Below, in pieces: positions 1 through 5,883 of a stretch of DNA of 64,000 nucleotides (its first letter is position 1; each line of letters begins with the position of its first letter). A program made the translations under genes and the position numbers. The notes beneath the pieces were generated by a model. The model was not told where the DNA came from and ran no database searches. It was given only the letters and a program-made list of their open reading frames with translations. The stretch comes from Gaiellasilicea sp963705515. GTDB lineage: Bacteria; Actinomycetota; Thermoleophilia; Gaiellales; Gaiellaceae. The stretch spans positions 62,001 to 126,000 of the forward strand of contig CAVPJV010000009.1 in the NCBI GenBank assembly GCA_963705515.1, in the 5' to 3' direction.

Positions 1-1
1 G

Positions 2-340
2 TTCGTCCGCGCCGCAGAGGAGGACGTCGCGATCACGCTCGACAATCTGATCGAGAACGCACTCGTCTACGCACCGGGCGGGACGACGGTGACGGTGACC
101 TGGGACCGGAACGGTCACCTGGCGGTGCTCGACGAGGGGCCGGGCGTGCCGGCGGGAGACGAGCGGCGGGTCTTCGAGCGATTCCGCCGGGGCCGCACCG
201 ACCGGCCCGGAACCGGGCTCGGCCTCGCGATCGTCGAGGCGCTGGCGCGGCGCTGGGGCGGCTCCGCGTCGATCAGCGCACGCGACGGCGGCACCGGCAT
301 GCGCGCCGAGGTCGTTCTGCCGCTCGCGGGGACGAGCTGA
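2..340 (+). CDS. Sensor histidine kinase, C-terminal fragment
   Basis: The gene enters from the left edge, so only the ATPase (HATPase_c) part is visible. It shows an N-box (DNLIENAL), a G1-type DEGPGV motif, an F-box (FERFRRG) and a G2-type GTGLGLAIV motif. These are the ATP-binding elements of two-component sensor kinases. The membrane sensor and His-containing dimerisation domains would lie upstream. The stop codon overlaps the next ATG (TGATG). The partner response regulator is not in the window. Confidence 0.9.
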   Translation, partial: FVRAAEEDVAITLDNLIENALVYAPGGTTVTVTWDRNGHLAVLDEGPGVPAGDERRVFERFRRGRTDRPGTGLGLAIVEALARRWGGSASISARDGGTGMRAEVVLPLAGTS

Positions 341-654
341 TGCGCACGGTGCTGCTCGGACTGCTCGGGCTCGTGCTCGCCGTGACCGTGGGTCTCGGCG
401 TCCATCTGGTCACGCGCGGCACGATCTCGTTGCCCGTCGTCCGCCTCGAGCCGGCGCCCGCGCTTGCACCTCCGGCAGCAACGACGACGACTCGCACCAC
501 GAGTGAGCGCACAGAGACGGAGACGCGGTCGACACCGAGTACCACGAGCGGCTCAACCGAGACGGGTGACGACAACTCCGGCCGCGGCCGGGGGCGAGGC
601 CGCTCGGGCGGCGACTCCGGCGGCAGCAGCGGCCGTGGCGGCGGCGACGACTGA
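340..654 (+). CDS. Small membrane-anchored Ser/Thr/Gly/Arg-rich protein
   Basis: 104 residues. Residues 1-25 form one hydrophobic signal or anchor helix. The rest is low complexity: a Pro/Ala spacer, then Thr/Ser/Glu-rich sequence, then a Gly-Arg-Ser-Asp tail ending in two Asp. No known domain is recognisable. It starts inside the stop codon of the sensor kinase (TGATG), so the two are probably co-translated, and a small exported protein linked to the kinase's envelope signalling is possible. The reading frame is supported by the coupling and the N-terminal helix; the function is unknown. Confidence 0.6.
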   Translation: MRTVLLGLLGLVLAVTVGLGVHLVTRGTISLPVVRLEPAPALAPPAATTTTRTTSERTETETRSTPSTTSGSTETGDDNSGRGRGRGRSGGDSGGSSGRGGGDD

Positions 655-662
655 GCCGTGCG

Positions 663-668
663 TAGGCT
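663..668 (+). promoter_or_regulatory. -10 hexamer TAGGCT, leaderless start for the GST-like gene
   Basis: TAGGCT ends 6 nt before the ATG at 675 and there is no Shine-Dalgarno sequence between. This is the TAnnnT arrangement repeated before many genes here. No -35 box is recognisable. Confidence 0.5.
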
Positions 669-674
669 CTCGCG

Positions 675-1295
675 ATGGGCCTGACGGTCTACCGGATCCC
701 GTTCTCGACGAACGTGGAGCGGGTCGCGTTGGCGCTCGCGTACAAGGGCGTGGACGTCGAGTGGATCGATGTCGACCCCGCCGACCGCAGCCCGGTGGTC
801 GCGGTCAGCGCCCAGGAGCTCGTGCCCGTCCTCGTCGACGGCGACCTCGTCCTGTACGACTCGCCGCGCATCCTCGAGCACCTCGAAGAGCGCTTCCCGG
901 AGCCGCCGCTCTTCCCGGCCGACGCCGCACGCCGCGAGGAGCTGCGGAGCTTCCTCGACTGGTTCAACCAGGTCTGGAAGCGGCCGCCCAACCTGATCGC
1001 GGCGGAAGAGCTGAAGCCGGCGCCGGACCGGGAGCTGATCGCCGAGCTCGAGGGCAGGATCGCTGCCTCGCTCGACCGCTTCGAGGCGCTCCTCGCCGGC
1101 CGTGACTTCCTCTTCGGCGACGGGCTGACGGCCGCCGACGTGACCGCGTTCCCGTTCCTGAAGTACGCGCTGCTCTGGACGGACGGCGATCCGGACCGTT
1201 TCCACGAGATCCTCCGCGAGACGATGCCGCTCGGCGATCGCTATCCACGGCTCGAAGCGTGGATCCGGCGCATGGACGACCGGCCCCGCGCTTAA
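675..1295 (+). CDS. Glutathione S-transferase-like protein
   Basis: 206 residues, the usual GST length. Residues 1-78 look like the thioredoxin-fold N-terminal domain: an early strand and helix with FSTNVERVALAL, a cis-Pro region (LVPVLVDG), then YDSPRILEHLEERFP, the typical Asp-Ser before helix 3. Residues 90-206 match the helical C-terminal domain. Actinobacteria often lack glutathione, so the thiol substrate is uncertain; a maleylacetoacetate-isomerase-like or stringent-starvation-like role cannot be excluded. It stands alone with its own promoter. Confidence 0.8.
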   Translation: MGLTVYRIPFSTNVERVALALAYKGVDVEWIDVDPADRSPVVAVSAQELVPVLVDGDLVLYDSPRILEHLEERFPEPPLFPADAARREELRSFLDWFNQVWKRPPNLIAAEELKPAPDRELIAELEGRIAASLDRFEALLAGRDFLFGDGLTAADVTAFPFLKYALLWTDGDPDRFHEILRETMPLGDRYPRLEAWIRRMDDRPRA

Positions 1296-1355
1296 CGAAG
1301 GAAGAAGCCGTCCCGCTCCACCGTCCTGTCGTCAGACGACGGAAAGGAGCACCCG

Positions 1356-1526
1356 ATGCATCCAACGCTCATGCACGAGATTGCGCGGTATCGCCAGGCC
1401 GACCTGCTTCGTGAGGCCGAGCGCGTGCGGCTGGCCCACCAGGCCAGCGCAGGAGGGGGAAGCACCCGGCGCCGCTGGCTGCGCCGGCGCGAGCGCACGG
1501 CCTTCAAGCCGGCGTTCGGACGGTAG
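1356..1526 (+). CDS. Small Arg-rich protein, 56 residues
   Basis: ATG at 1356 follows a strong Shine-Dalgarno (GGAAAGGAG at 1341-1349), unusual in a window where most starts lack one. The product begins MHPTLMHEIARYRQADLLREAERVR, an amphipathic helix, and ends in a very basic tail (RRRWLRRRERTAFKP). I know of similarly short proteins in actinobacteria but cannot assign a function; nucleic-acid or membrane binding is conceivable. A 13-nt palindrome (GTCGTCAGACGAC) lies just upstream at about 1330-1342. Confidence 0.55.
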   Translation: MHPTLMHEIARYRQADLLREAERVRLAHQASAGGGSTRRRWLRRRERTAFKPAFGR

Positions 1527-1534
1527 CGGCGCCG

Positions 1535-2113
1535 CTACCGGGCAGCTGATGCCGCGACGGCGCGCCGTGCAGCGTCCGTCGCGGCGTCGGCGAGCCGTTG
1601 TGCGTGCAGGACTCGCTCGTCGCCCGGCATCGAGACGAGGTTCGCCGCCACCAGGCCGGCGGCGGAGCGCGCCGCGGCCTCGGCGAGGATCGACGCGGCA
1701 GCCGCGTCCTCCGCGCCGCCGCGGCATGCATGCTGCGCAGCCTCCGCGCCGAGCAGGGCGACGTCGTAGGCGCACTCCGCGATCGAGAGCGGCAGCTCGG
1801 CGGCGGTATCGAGCGCCTTACCGATCGCCTGGTCGCGCCCGCCGTCCTCCGATGCGCCTTCGATCAGCGCCAGCGCCTCGAGGTATGCCTCCTCGTTCGC
1901 CTCCGCGAGCCGCTCGACGCGCGAGCGCAGCGCCTGCGCCTGGGCGGAGACGCCCTTGCCCTCGTCCCACTCGTTCGAGCGCCGCGCGGCCGAGGCGATC
2001 AGGCCCGCGGCCATCGCGATCACGACGGCCGAAACGGCGCCGGCACCGGGAGCCGGGGACGGGCCGGCGATCTCGTCGAGCATGACGCGCAGTTCGCGGT
2101 CGTAGAGCGCCAC
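1535..2113 (-). CDS. Cyclodeaminase/cyclohydrolase family protein (FTCD C-terminal type)
   Basis: 192 residues, predicted nearly all-helical, matching the formimidoyl-THF cyclodeaminase family: an early SPAPGAGAVSA motif, then a long Ala-rich helical bundle with NEWDEGKG and SMPGDERVL. In the family it converts 5-formimino-THF to 5,10-methenyl-THF plus ammonia. A glutamate formimidoyltransferase (ftcD) and hutHUI lie about 10 kb downstream, so the proteins together could move the histidine-derived one-carbon unit onto folate. A GTG start is assumed at 2113, 13 nt after the upstream small ORF. Confidence 0.8.
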   Translation of the reverse strand: MALYDRELRVMLDEIAGPSPAPGAGAVSAVVIAMAAGLIASAARRSNEWDEGKGVSAQAQALRSRVERLAEANEEAYLEALALIEGASEDGGRDQAIGKALDTAAELPLSIAECAYDVALLGAEAAQHACRGGAEDAAAASILAEAAARSAAGLVAANLVSMPGDERVLHAQRLADAATDAARRAVAASAAR

Positions 2114-2126
2114 TAGAGCATGAGCA

Positions 2127-2396
2127 TCACTGATCGAGCTCGGGCAGGCAAGCCCGGACTGCTTCGACCAGCTCGTCCGTCGGCTCGTAGCCGGCAGCCG
2201 TGAGCGCCGCCTCGAGGTCGTTGACGAGCATGACGCGGAACTCCGCGTCGACGCGTGCGCGCTCGACGATGTCGTCGATCCCGCGACGGGCAGCAGGCAG
2301 CTCCTGCGCAGCCCGAACCCACCCGGCCGGAGCCGGGGGCAGGTCGCTCAGAAGCTCGCCCAGGCGTTCTTCGTCGTATCCGGATGTGGCGCTCAC
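2127..2396 (-). CDS. Small protein coupled to the ECF sigma factor
   Basis: 89 residues with no transmembrane segment and no zinc-finger cysteines. Its GTG start overlaps the sigma-factor stop (GTGA at 2393-2396), so the two are translationally coupled. The middle, from ARVDAEFRVMLVNDLEAALTAAGYEPTDE, resembles leader-type domains of nitrile-hydratase-like (NHLP) small proteins, in which an 'FRxxLxxDPxxAL' core is followed by GxxxTDE. That resemblance is weak. Position argues for a modulator of the sigma factor, but an anti-sigma role is not shown. Confidence 0.6.
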   Translation of the reverse strand: MSATSGYDEERLGELLSDLPPAPAGWVRAAQELPAARRGIDDIVERARVDAEFRVMLVNDLEAALTAAGYEPTDELVEAVRACLPELDQ

Positions 2397-2950
2397 AATC
2401 CTCCAGACGTATCAGGACCGGGTTTTCTTCCCTCGAGTTGTTCACGCAGCTTGCCGAGGCATCGGGAGATCCTGCTCGCGATCGTCCCGGCCGGCAAATC
2501 GAGGGCCTCGCCGATGGTGCGGTAGCTCTCGTCGCGGGCGAAGAAGCGGTCGAGGATCTCGCGGCAGTCGGTCGAGAGCGCCTCCAGCCCTTCGTGGACG
2601 TCGAGTGCCTCGTCCAGGCGCTCCAGCACGGCGTCGGCCTCTTCGGCCGCCGGCTCTTCTTCCGGGTGCTCCCGAGCCGACGTCCGCAGCCTGTCGACGC
2701 AGGCGTTGCGTGTCAGCTGCGCCAGCCACGGGCGGATCGCGGTGTCGTCACGGAGCGAGCCGAGACGCTCGTATGCGCGGGCGAAGACATCCTGGAAGAC
2801 GTCCTCCGCGTCGTGCTCCGACAGCCGGTAGGCGCGGACGGCGATCGCGTAGACGTAGCGCGAGAAGCGCTCTACGAGCTCGTTCCAGGCGGCCGCTTCA
2901 CCTGCCCGACACCGTCCGACGAGCTGTGCGTCGCTGAGCTCCATCGTCAT
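2393..2950 (-). CDS. ECF-type RNA polymerase sigma factor
   Basis: About 185 residues from the ATG at 2950 (a second ATG lies at 2944). Region 2 is clear: ELVERFSRYVYAIAVRAYRLSEHDAEDVFQDVFARAY, followed by the region 2.4-like RPWLAQLTRNACVDRLR. Region 4 is the helix-turn-helix ESYRTIGEALDLPAGTIASRISRCLGKLR. No region 3, as expected for ECF factors. The longer frame upstream of 2950 overlaps the divergent gene's leader and is unlikely. It probably controls its coupled partner and perhaps the divergent repeat-containing surface protein at 3054. Confidence 0.88.
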   Translation of the reverse strand: MTMELSDAQLVGRCRAGEAAAWNELVERFSRYVYAIAVRAYRLSEHDAEDVFQDVFARAYERLGSLRDDTAIRPWLAQLTRNACVDRLRTSAREHPEEEPAAEEADAVLERLDEALDVHEGLEALSTDCREILDRFFARDESYRTIGEALDLPAGTIASRISRCLGKLREQLEGRKPGPDTSGGL

Positions 2951-3053
2951 GGCCGAACAGTCATTCAAGCGCGATTCGTGTCGAAAGGGAAGAAAGCTGC
3001 GCGCTCCTCCGTCTAGCTGGCTCAGGCAGGGGTCGAGCAAGAGGAGGAGCAAG

Positions 3054-3956
3054 ATGTCGTATCGCAGAAGGCACCGTTGGTTCCGCCGGATGGCGCTCGG
3101 TCTCGCGTTCGCATCGGTGATGTTCGCCGGCCGCGCGTCGGTGGCCGCGGCAAAGATCGACCCTGGCACGGACGGCTCTCGCTACGTGGTGGCGGGCGGC
3201 TGGTCGGGCGAGGTTGACCCCGAGTCGGGCATTCCGATTTCGGCGGGCATCCCGCAGGGAGACGAGCAATTCATCGACTCGACGGCCGTGCAGGTGGTTC
3301 CGTATCTCTCGCACGGTCTGCTGACCCAGGAACAGGCTGACGCCGCCGCCGCGAAGGCGATCCACGACCCGTACCTGACGGACATCTTCGTCCGGCCGGG
3401 CGAGTCGCTGGGCGGCCCCGATGGCGACGCGGTCGCATTCGCCAATGCGCTCCGGTCGCAGCAGCCGCTGGTGATCCCGTACCTCTCGCACGGGATCCTG
3501 ACCGAGGCGGATGCGCGGGCAGCGGCCTCGCAGACCATCCATGACCCGTACCCGACGTCGGCCCGCGAGACTCGGCTCGACGGTGACACGGTCGCGTTCG
3601 CCAACGCGATCCAGTCGCAGCAGCCGACCGTGATCCCGTATCTCTCACACGGGATCCTGACCGAGGCGGACGCGCCGGCTGTTGCCGCCAAGGCCATCCC
3701 CTACCAGTACCCTTACCCGTACTCGACGCTCGAGGGCGGCGTGGACGGCGACGCGGTCACGTCGACGCGGCCGGACGACCGCGCTGATCGCTTCGCCATC
3801 TCGGACGTCTCACCGCGTCCGCAGATGGCGACCGCCAGCGGCTCGTCGGTGGACTGGAACGACGCGTTCACGCTCGGGATCGGCGTGATCGTGCTGGCCC
3901 TCGGCCTCGGACTGGCGGTCGGCTACCTTCGCCGGCCGCGGCTCGCAGGCCCCTAG
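3054..3956 (+). CDS. Surface protein with three PYLSHG repeats and a C-terminal anchor
   Basis: 300 residues. GAGGAGGAG at 3041-3049 fixes the ATG at 3054. A basic start plus hydrophobic stretch to about residue 33 is a signal peptide. Three tandem units of 53-59 residues follow, each containing (V/I)(V/I)PYLSHG(I/L)LT followed by an Ala-rich helix and a (H)DPY segment; unit cores begin near 3300, 3477 and 3636. An RPDDRADRF motif precedes a final transmembrane helix and basic tail. I recognise such PYLSHG/RPDDRA proteins only as uncharacterised actinobacterial envelope proteins. It is divergent from the ECF sigma gene. Confidence 0.72.
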   Translation: MSYRRRHRWFRRMALGLAFASVMFAGRASVAAAKIDPGTDGSRYVVAGGWSGEVDPESGIPISAGIPQGDEQFIDSTAVQVVPYLSHGLLTQEQADAAAAKAIHDPYLTDIFVRPGESLGGPDGDAVAFANALRSQQPLVIPYLSHGILTEADARAAASQTIHDPYPTSARETRLDGDTVAFANAIQSQQPTVIPYLSHGILTEADAPAVAAKAIPYQYPYPYSTLEGGVDGDAVTSTRPDDRADRFAISDVSPRPQMATASGSSVDWNDAFTLGIGVIVLALGLGLAVGYLRRPRLAGP

Positions 3957-3978
3957 AGATCACCTGGGGCGGTGACGC

Positions 3979-4004
3979 AAAGCGGGCTCTTCGGAGCCCG
4001 CTTT
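3979..4004. terminator. Bidirectional intrinsic terminator
   Basis: Perfect stem GCGGGCTC / GAGCCCGC with a TTCG tetraloop, flanked by AAA on the left and TTT on the right. It sits between convergent genes (3054-3956 on + and 4015-4218 on -), so it can serve both. Confidence 0.8.
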
Positions 4005-4014
4005 CGCGCGGTCC

Positions 4015-4218
4015 CTAGGTGCTGTCGGCCTCGCGGGCGTCCAGCCGCCGCTCGAACAGCTCGCGCAGCTCCTCGCCTGTGGCCAGGACCTCTTCGTACC
4101 GCGGCCGGCGCGGCGGCAGCTTCACGATCCGGACGTCGTTGTCGCGGTGGCCGTGGCAGCGGGCGTACGCGGCGGCCTCGTCGAGGGGGGTGAGCCCGGA
4201 GCGGCGGCCGAGGCGCAT
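4015..4218 (-). CDS. Small conserved-looking hypothetical protein
   Basis: 67 residues, charged and Arg-rich, starting MRLGRRSGLTPLDEAAAYARCHGHRDND and ending in a helix (GEELRELFERRLDAREADS). The N-terminal segment with CHGH and DND could bind metal, but no family is recognised. It lies between the shared terminator at 3979-4004 and a leader region with a good minus-strand promoter at 4387-4414. Confidence 0.5.
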   Translation of the reverse strand: MRLGRRSGLTPLDEAAAYARCHGHRDNDVRIVKLPPRRPRYEEVLATGEELRELFERRLDAREADST

Positions 4219-4425
4219 GGGAGAGGGATACCAGAGCGTGGCCGTGCGGGCAACGCGTGCCAGACGAAGGGGCCCCCGGAGGGGCCCCGCCGCCTGCTGG
4301 TGGACGCTTTCTCGAAGGGGAGAGACGGCGTCCGGGTCCCGTGTTCGCGCACGGGAGACGCAAATAATCTCTGCGAAGATCTATGAAGTATATCCCTATA
4401 GAACAGCTCGACAAGCGGCCGACAT
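4219..4425 (-). other. Structured 5' leader / intergenic region
   Basis: No gene is seen. Read on the minus strand from the promoter at 4387-4414, a leader of roughly 160 nt would contain three hairpin candidates: CCCGTG/CACGGG at about 4336-4353, GGACGC/GCGTCC at about 4301-4334, and a GGGGCCCC/GGGGCCCC stem at about 4269-4288. The segment 4360-4405 is unusually AT-rich for this genome. It may be an attenuating leader of the 67-residue gene or a separate small RNA. Confidence 0.35.
4387..4414 (-). promoter_or_regulatory. Sigma-70-like promoter (TTGTCG-16 nt-TATACT)
   Basis: On the minus strand TTGTCG (4414-4409) is followed after 16 nt by TATACT (4392-4387), the closest match to the bacterial consensus that I found in the window. 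It lies in an AT-rich patch and points toward the gene at 4015-4218. Confidence 0.5.
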
Positions 4426-4451
4426 AAAAACCCCGCCTGAGCGGGGCTTTT
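4426..4451 (-). terminator. Intrinsic terminator of tRNA-Gln
   Basis: On the minus strand AAAA-GCCCCGC-TCAG-GCGGGGT-TTTT: a GC stem with a T run immediately after it, about 10 nt past the 3' end of the tRNA gene. The opposite strand also ends in a T run, so it is potentially bidirectional. Confidence 0.85.
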
Positions 4452-4460
4452 CGGAGCGAG

Positions 4461-4531
4461 CTGCGGGACTAGGATTCGAACCTAGACTACTCGGTCCAGA
4501 GCCGAGCGTCCTACCATTAGACGATCCCGCA
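4461..4531 (-). tRNA. tRNA-Gln (anticodon CUG)
   Basis: The cloverleaf reads on the minus strand: acceptor stem TGCGGGA paired with TCCCGCA, D-arm with TAATGGTAGGA, anticodon stem CTCGG/CCGAG enclosing the loop CTCTGGA (anticodon CTG), and T-arm CTAGG-TTCGAAT-CCTAG. The 3' CCA is not encoded. The anticodon reads CAG, the favoured Gln codon at this GC content. Confidence 0.95.
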
Positions 4532-4545
4532 CCGGGAACGCACCC

Positions 4546-4551
4546 AGTTTA
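4546..4551 (-). promoter_or_regulatory. -10 hexamer TAAACT upstream of tRNA-Gln
   Basis: TAAACT on the minus strand ends 14 nt before the mature tRNA 5' end, a suitable distance for a short processed leader. No clear -35 box. Confidence 0.4.
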
Positions 4552-4555
4552 GCGC

Positions 4556-5437
4556 CTAGGTTTCGAGCCGGTAGATCGGGACGAGCCGCTTCTCCGCGTC
4601 GGTGTCGATGTGTGCGATCACCTCGACGTACGGCTCGAGGCCGGAGCCTCGCAGCTTCGCCTTCAGGAGCCCGTCGACCTGGAAGAGGCCAGACGAGTTG
4701 TTCATCACGATCTCGATCATCACCGGGCGCGCCTCGCCGTCCTTGATCGAGACGTCGTCGATCGCCGCGGCCGAGAGCGAGTGCATCGAGACGCGGCCCT
4801 TCTCGAACGGGATCCGAGAGCGCCCCTCGGCCATGTCGAGCGCGTCCGCGACCCGCAGGATCCCGGCCTCGAGCGCGAGCGGCTGCCCGTCGGCGCGGTG
4901 GCTCGTGATCGCCTGCAGCACCTCCGAGACGATCACGGTCAACTCCGGCTCCTCGTAGATCCCGTCGAGCAGCTCGCGCATCTTCGGCTCGGAGAGGAAG
5001 AGCGAGAAGTCCTCGTGGCCGTGGCGGTGCACCGACATACCGACGCAGTGGAAGAGCGCGGCCAGCGCCACGATCACCTCGGCGTCGTCCTGTTCGAGGC
5101 CGAAGTCGCGAACGGCGGACGGCTCGACCCCGTGCTTCGTCAGCTGCCGCAGCAGCTTGAGGGCGATGTTGGCCACGATCTGGATGTGCACCCAGGAGTG
5201 GTCGTTGATCTCCATCCGGACGACCGCATTCACGTTCGAGACGTGCCACCACGCCTTCACCTGCTTGTCGTCGTTGACCCGCTCGAGCAGCTTCCGCAGC
5301 TTGCGGTTGCCGCGCACCGGCAGGTTGACGCGCATCTTGTCGACCGCCTGTGCCGGGGTGAGGCGCGTCTCGCGCACGGCCTCCTCCGAGACGGGCTCCT
5401 CGATCCGCCCCTCGGTCTCCTTGTCGAGGTCGGTCAC
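4556..5437 (-). CDS. HD-superfamily phosphohydrolase-like protein
   Basis: 293 residues. The core resembles HD-domain proteins: DHSWVHIQIVANIALKLL supplies early His residues (80 and 84), ALAALFHCVG aligns with the usual 'LLHDxG' signature, HRHGHED follows, and RVADALDMAEGRSRI supplies the late Asp. In the signature the Asp of the HD pair is Cys131, so metal binding may be altered. The C-terminal third (from about 205) looks like a separate alpha/beta domain. It overlaps the RDD gene by 4 nt (5434-5437) and ends 24 nt before the tRNA. The substrate is unknown; nucleotide hydrolysis is the family default. Confidence 0.7.
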   Translation of the reverse strand: MTDLDKETEGRIEEPVSEEAVRETRLTPAQAVDKMRVNLPVRGNRKLRKLLERVNDDKQVKAWWHVSNVNAVVRMEINDHSWVHIQIVANIALKLLRQLTKHGVEPSAVRDFGLEQDDAEVIVALAALFHCVGMSVHRHGHEDFSLFLSEPKMRELLDGIYEEPELTVIVSEVLQAITSHRADGQPLALEAGILRVADALDMAEGRSRIPFEKGRVSMHSLSAAAIDDVSIKDGEARPVMIEIVMNNSSGLFQVDGLLKAKLRGSGLEPYVEVIAHIDTDAEKRLVPIYRLET

Positions 5438-5871
5438 GTCCGTACCACCACGCTGCGCGCGAACTTGTCGTGCAGCGCCTGATTCCGTCGGTCGCGGAGC
5501 GGCCAGAGATGGTCGACGATCGTCGGAATCGTGAACAGCGCCCGCAGTGCCGCCGTCGAGAGCCAGCGCCTGAAGGCGCGCAGGTAGCCGATCGGCGCGC
5601 GGCTCTCTGCGTCGACGACCTTGATCCCGAGCGCCATCTTTCCGAGCGTCTGGCTGCGCGCGCCGACCATCCAGGTGTAGTAGATCGCCTCGGGGATCAG
5701 GAAGAGCACGATGACCAGGAGCGTCTCGCCGTTCTCGACCCGGTCCCGCAGCTCGTCGGCCTGCATGCCGGCGGCGAAGAGTGCGATCGCGATTGCGAGC
5801 CCGAGCACGACGACGTCGACGAGCAGCGCGGCCAGACGGCGTCCCCAGCTCGCCAGTTGCTGCTCGTCCAC
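5434..5871 (-). CDS. RDD-family membrane protein
   Basis: About 145 residues. After a short N-terminus, GRRLAALLVDVVVLGLAIAIALFAAG is transmembrane helix 1 with the Arg and Asp of the RDD signature, LLVIVLFLIPEAIYYTW is helix 2, and QTLGKMALGIKVVD is the conserved post-helix motif. The role is unknown; some relatives are linked to ion exchange. GTG at 5871 lies 6 nt after a TAACCT hexamer; an in-frame GTG at 5877 is the alternative. Coupled to the HD-like gene, 10 nt downstream of the ABC genes. Confidence 0.82.
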   Translation of the reverse strand: MDEQQLASWGRRLAALLVDVVVLGLAIAIALFAAGMQADELRDRVENGETLLVIVLFLIPEAIYYTWMVGARSQTLGKMALGIKVVDAESRAPIGYLRAFRRWLSTAALRALFTIPTIVDHLWPLRDRRNQALHDKFARSVVVRT

Positions 5872-5877
5872 GCCCAC

Positions 5878-5883
5878 AGGTTA
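5878..5883 (-). promoter_or_regulatory. -10 hexamer TAACCT before the RDD gene
   Basis: TAACCT on the minus strand incorporates the TAA stop of the upstream ABC gene and sits 6 nt before GTG 5871. It could give a leaderless internal transcript of RDD-HD(-tRNA). Confidence 0.35.
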
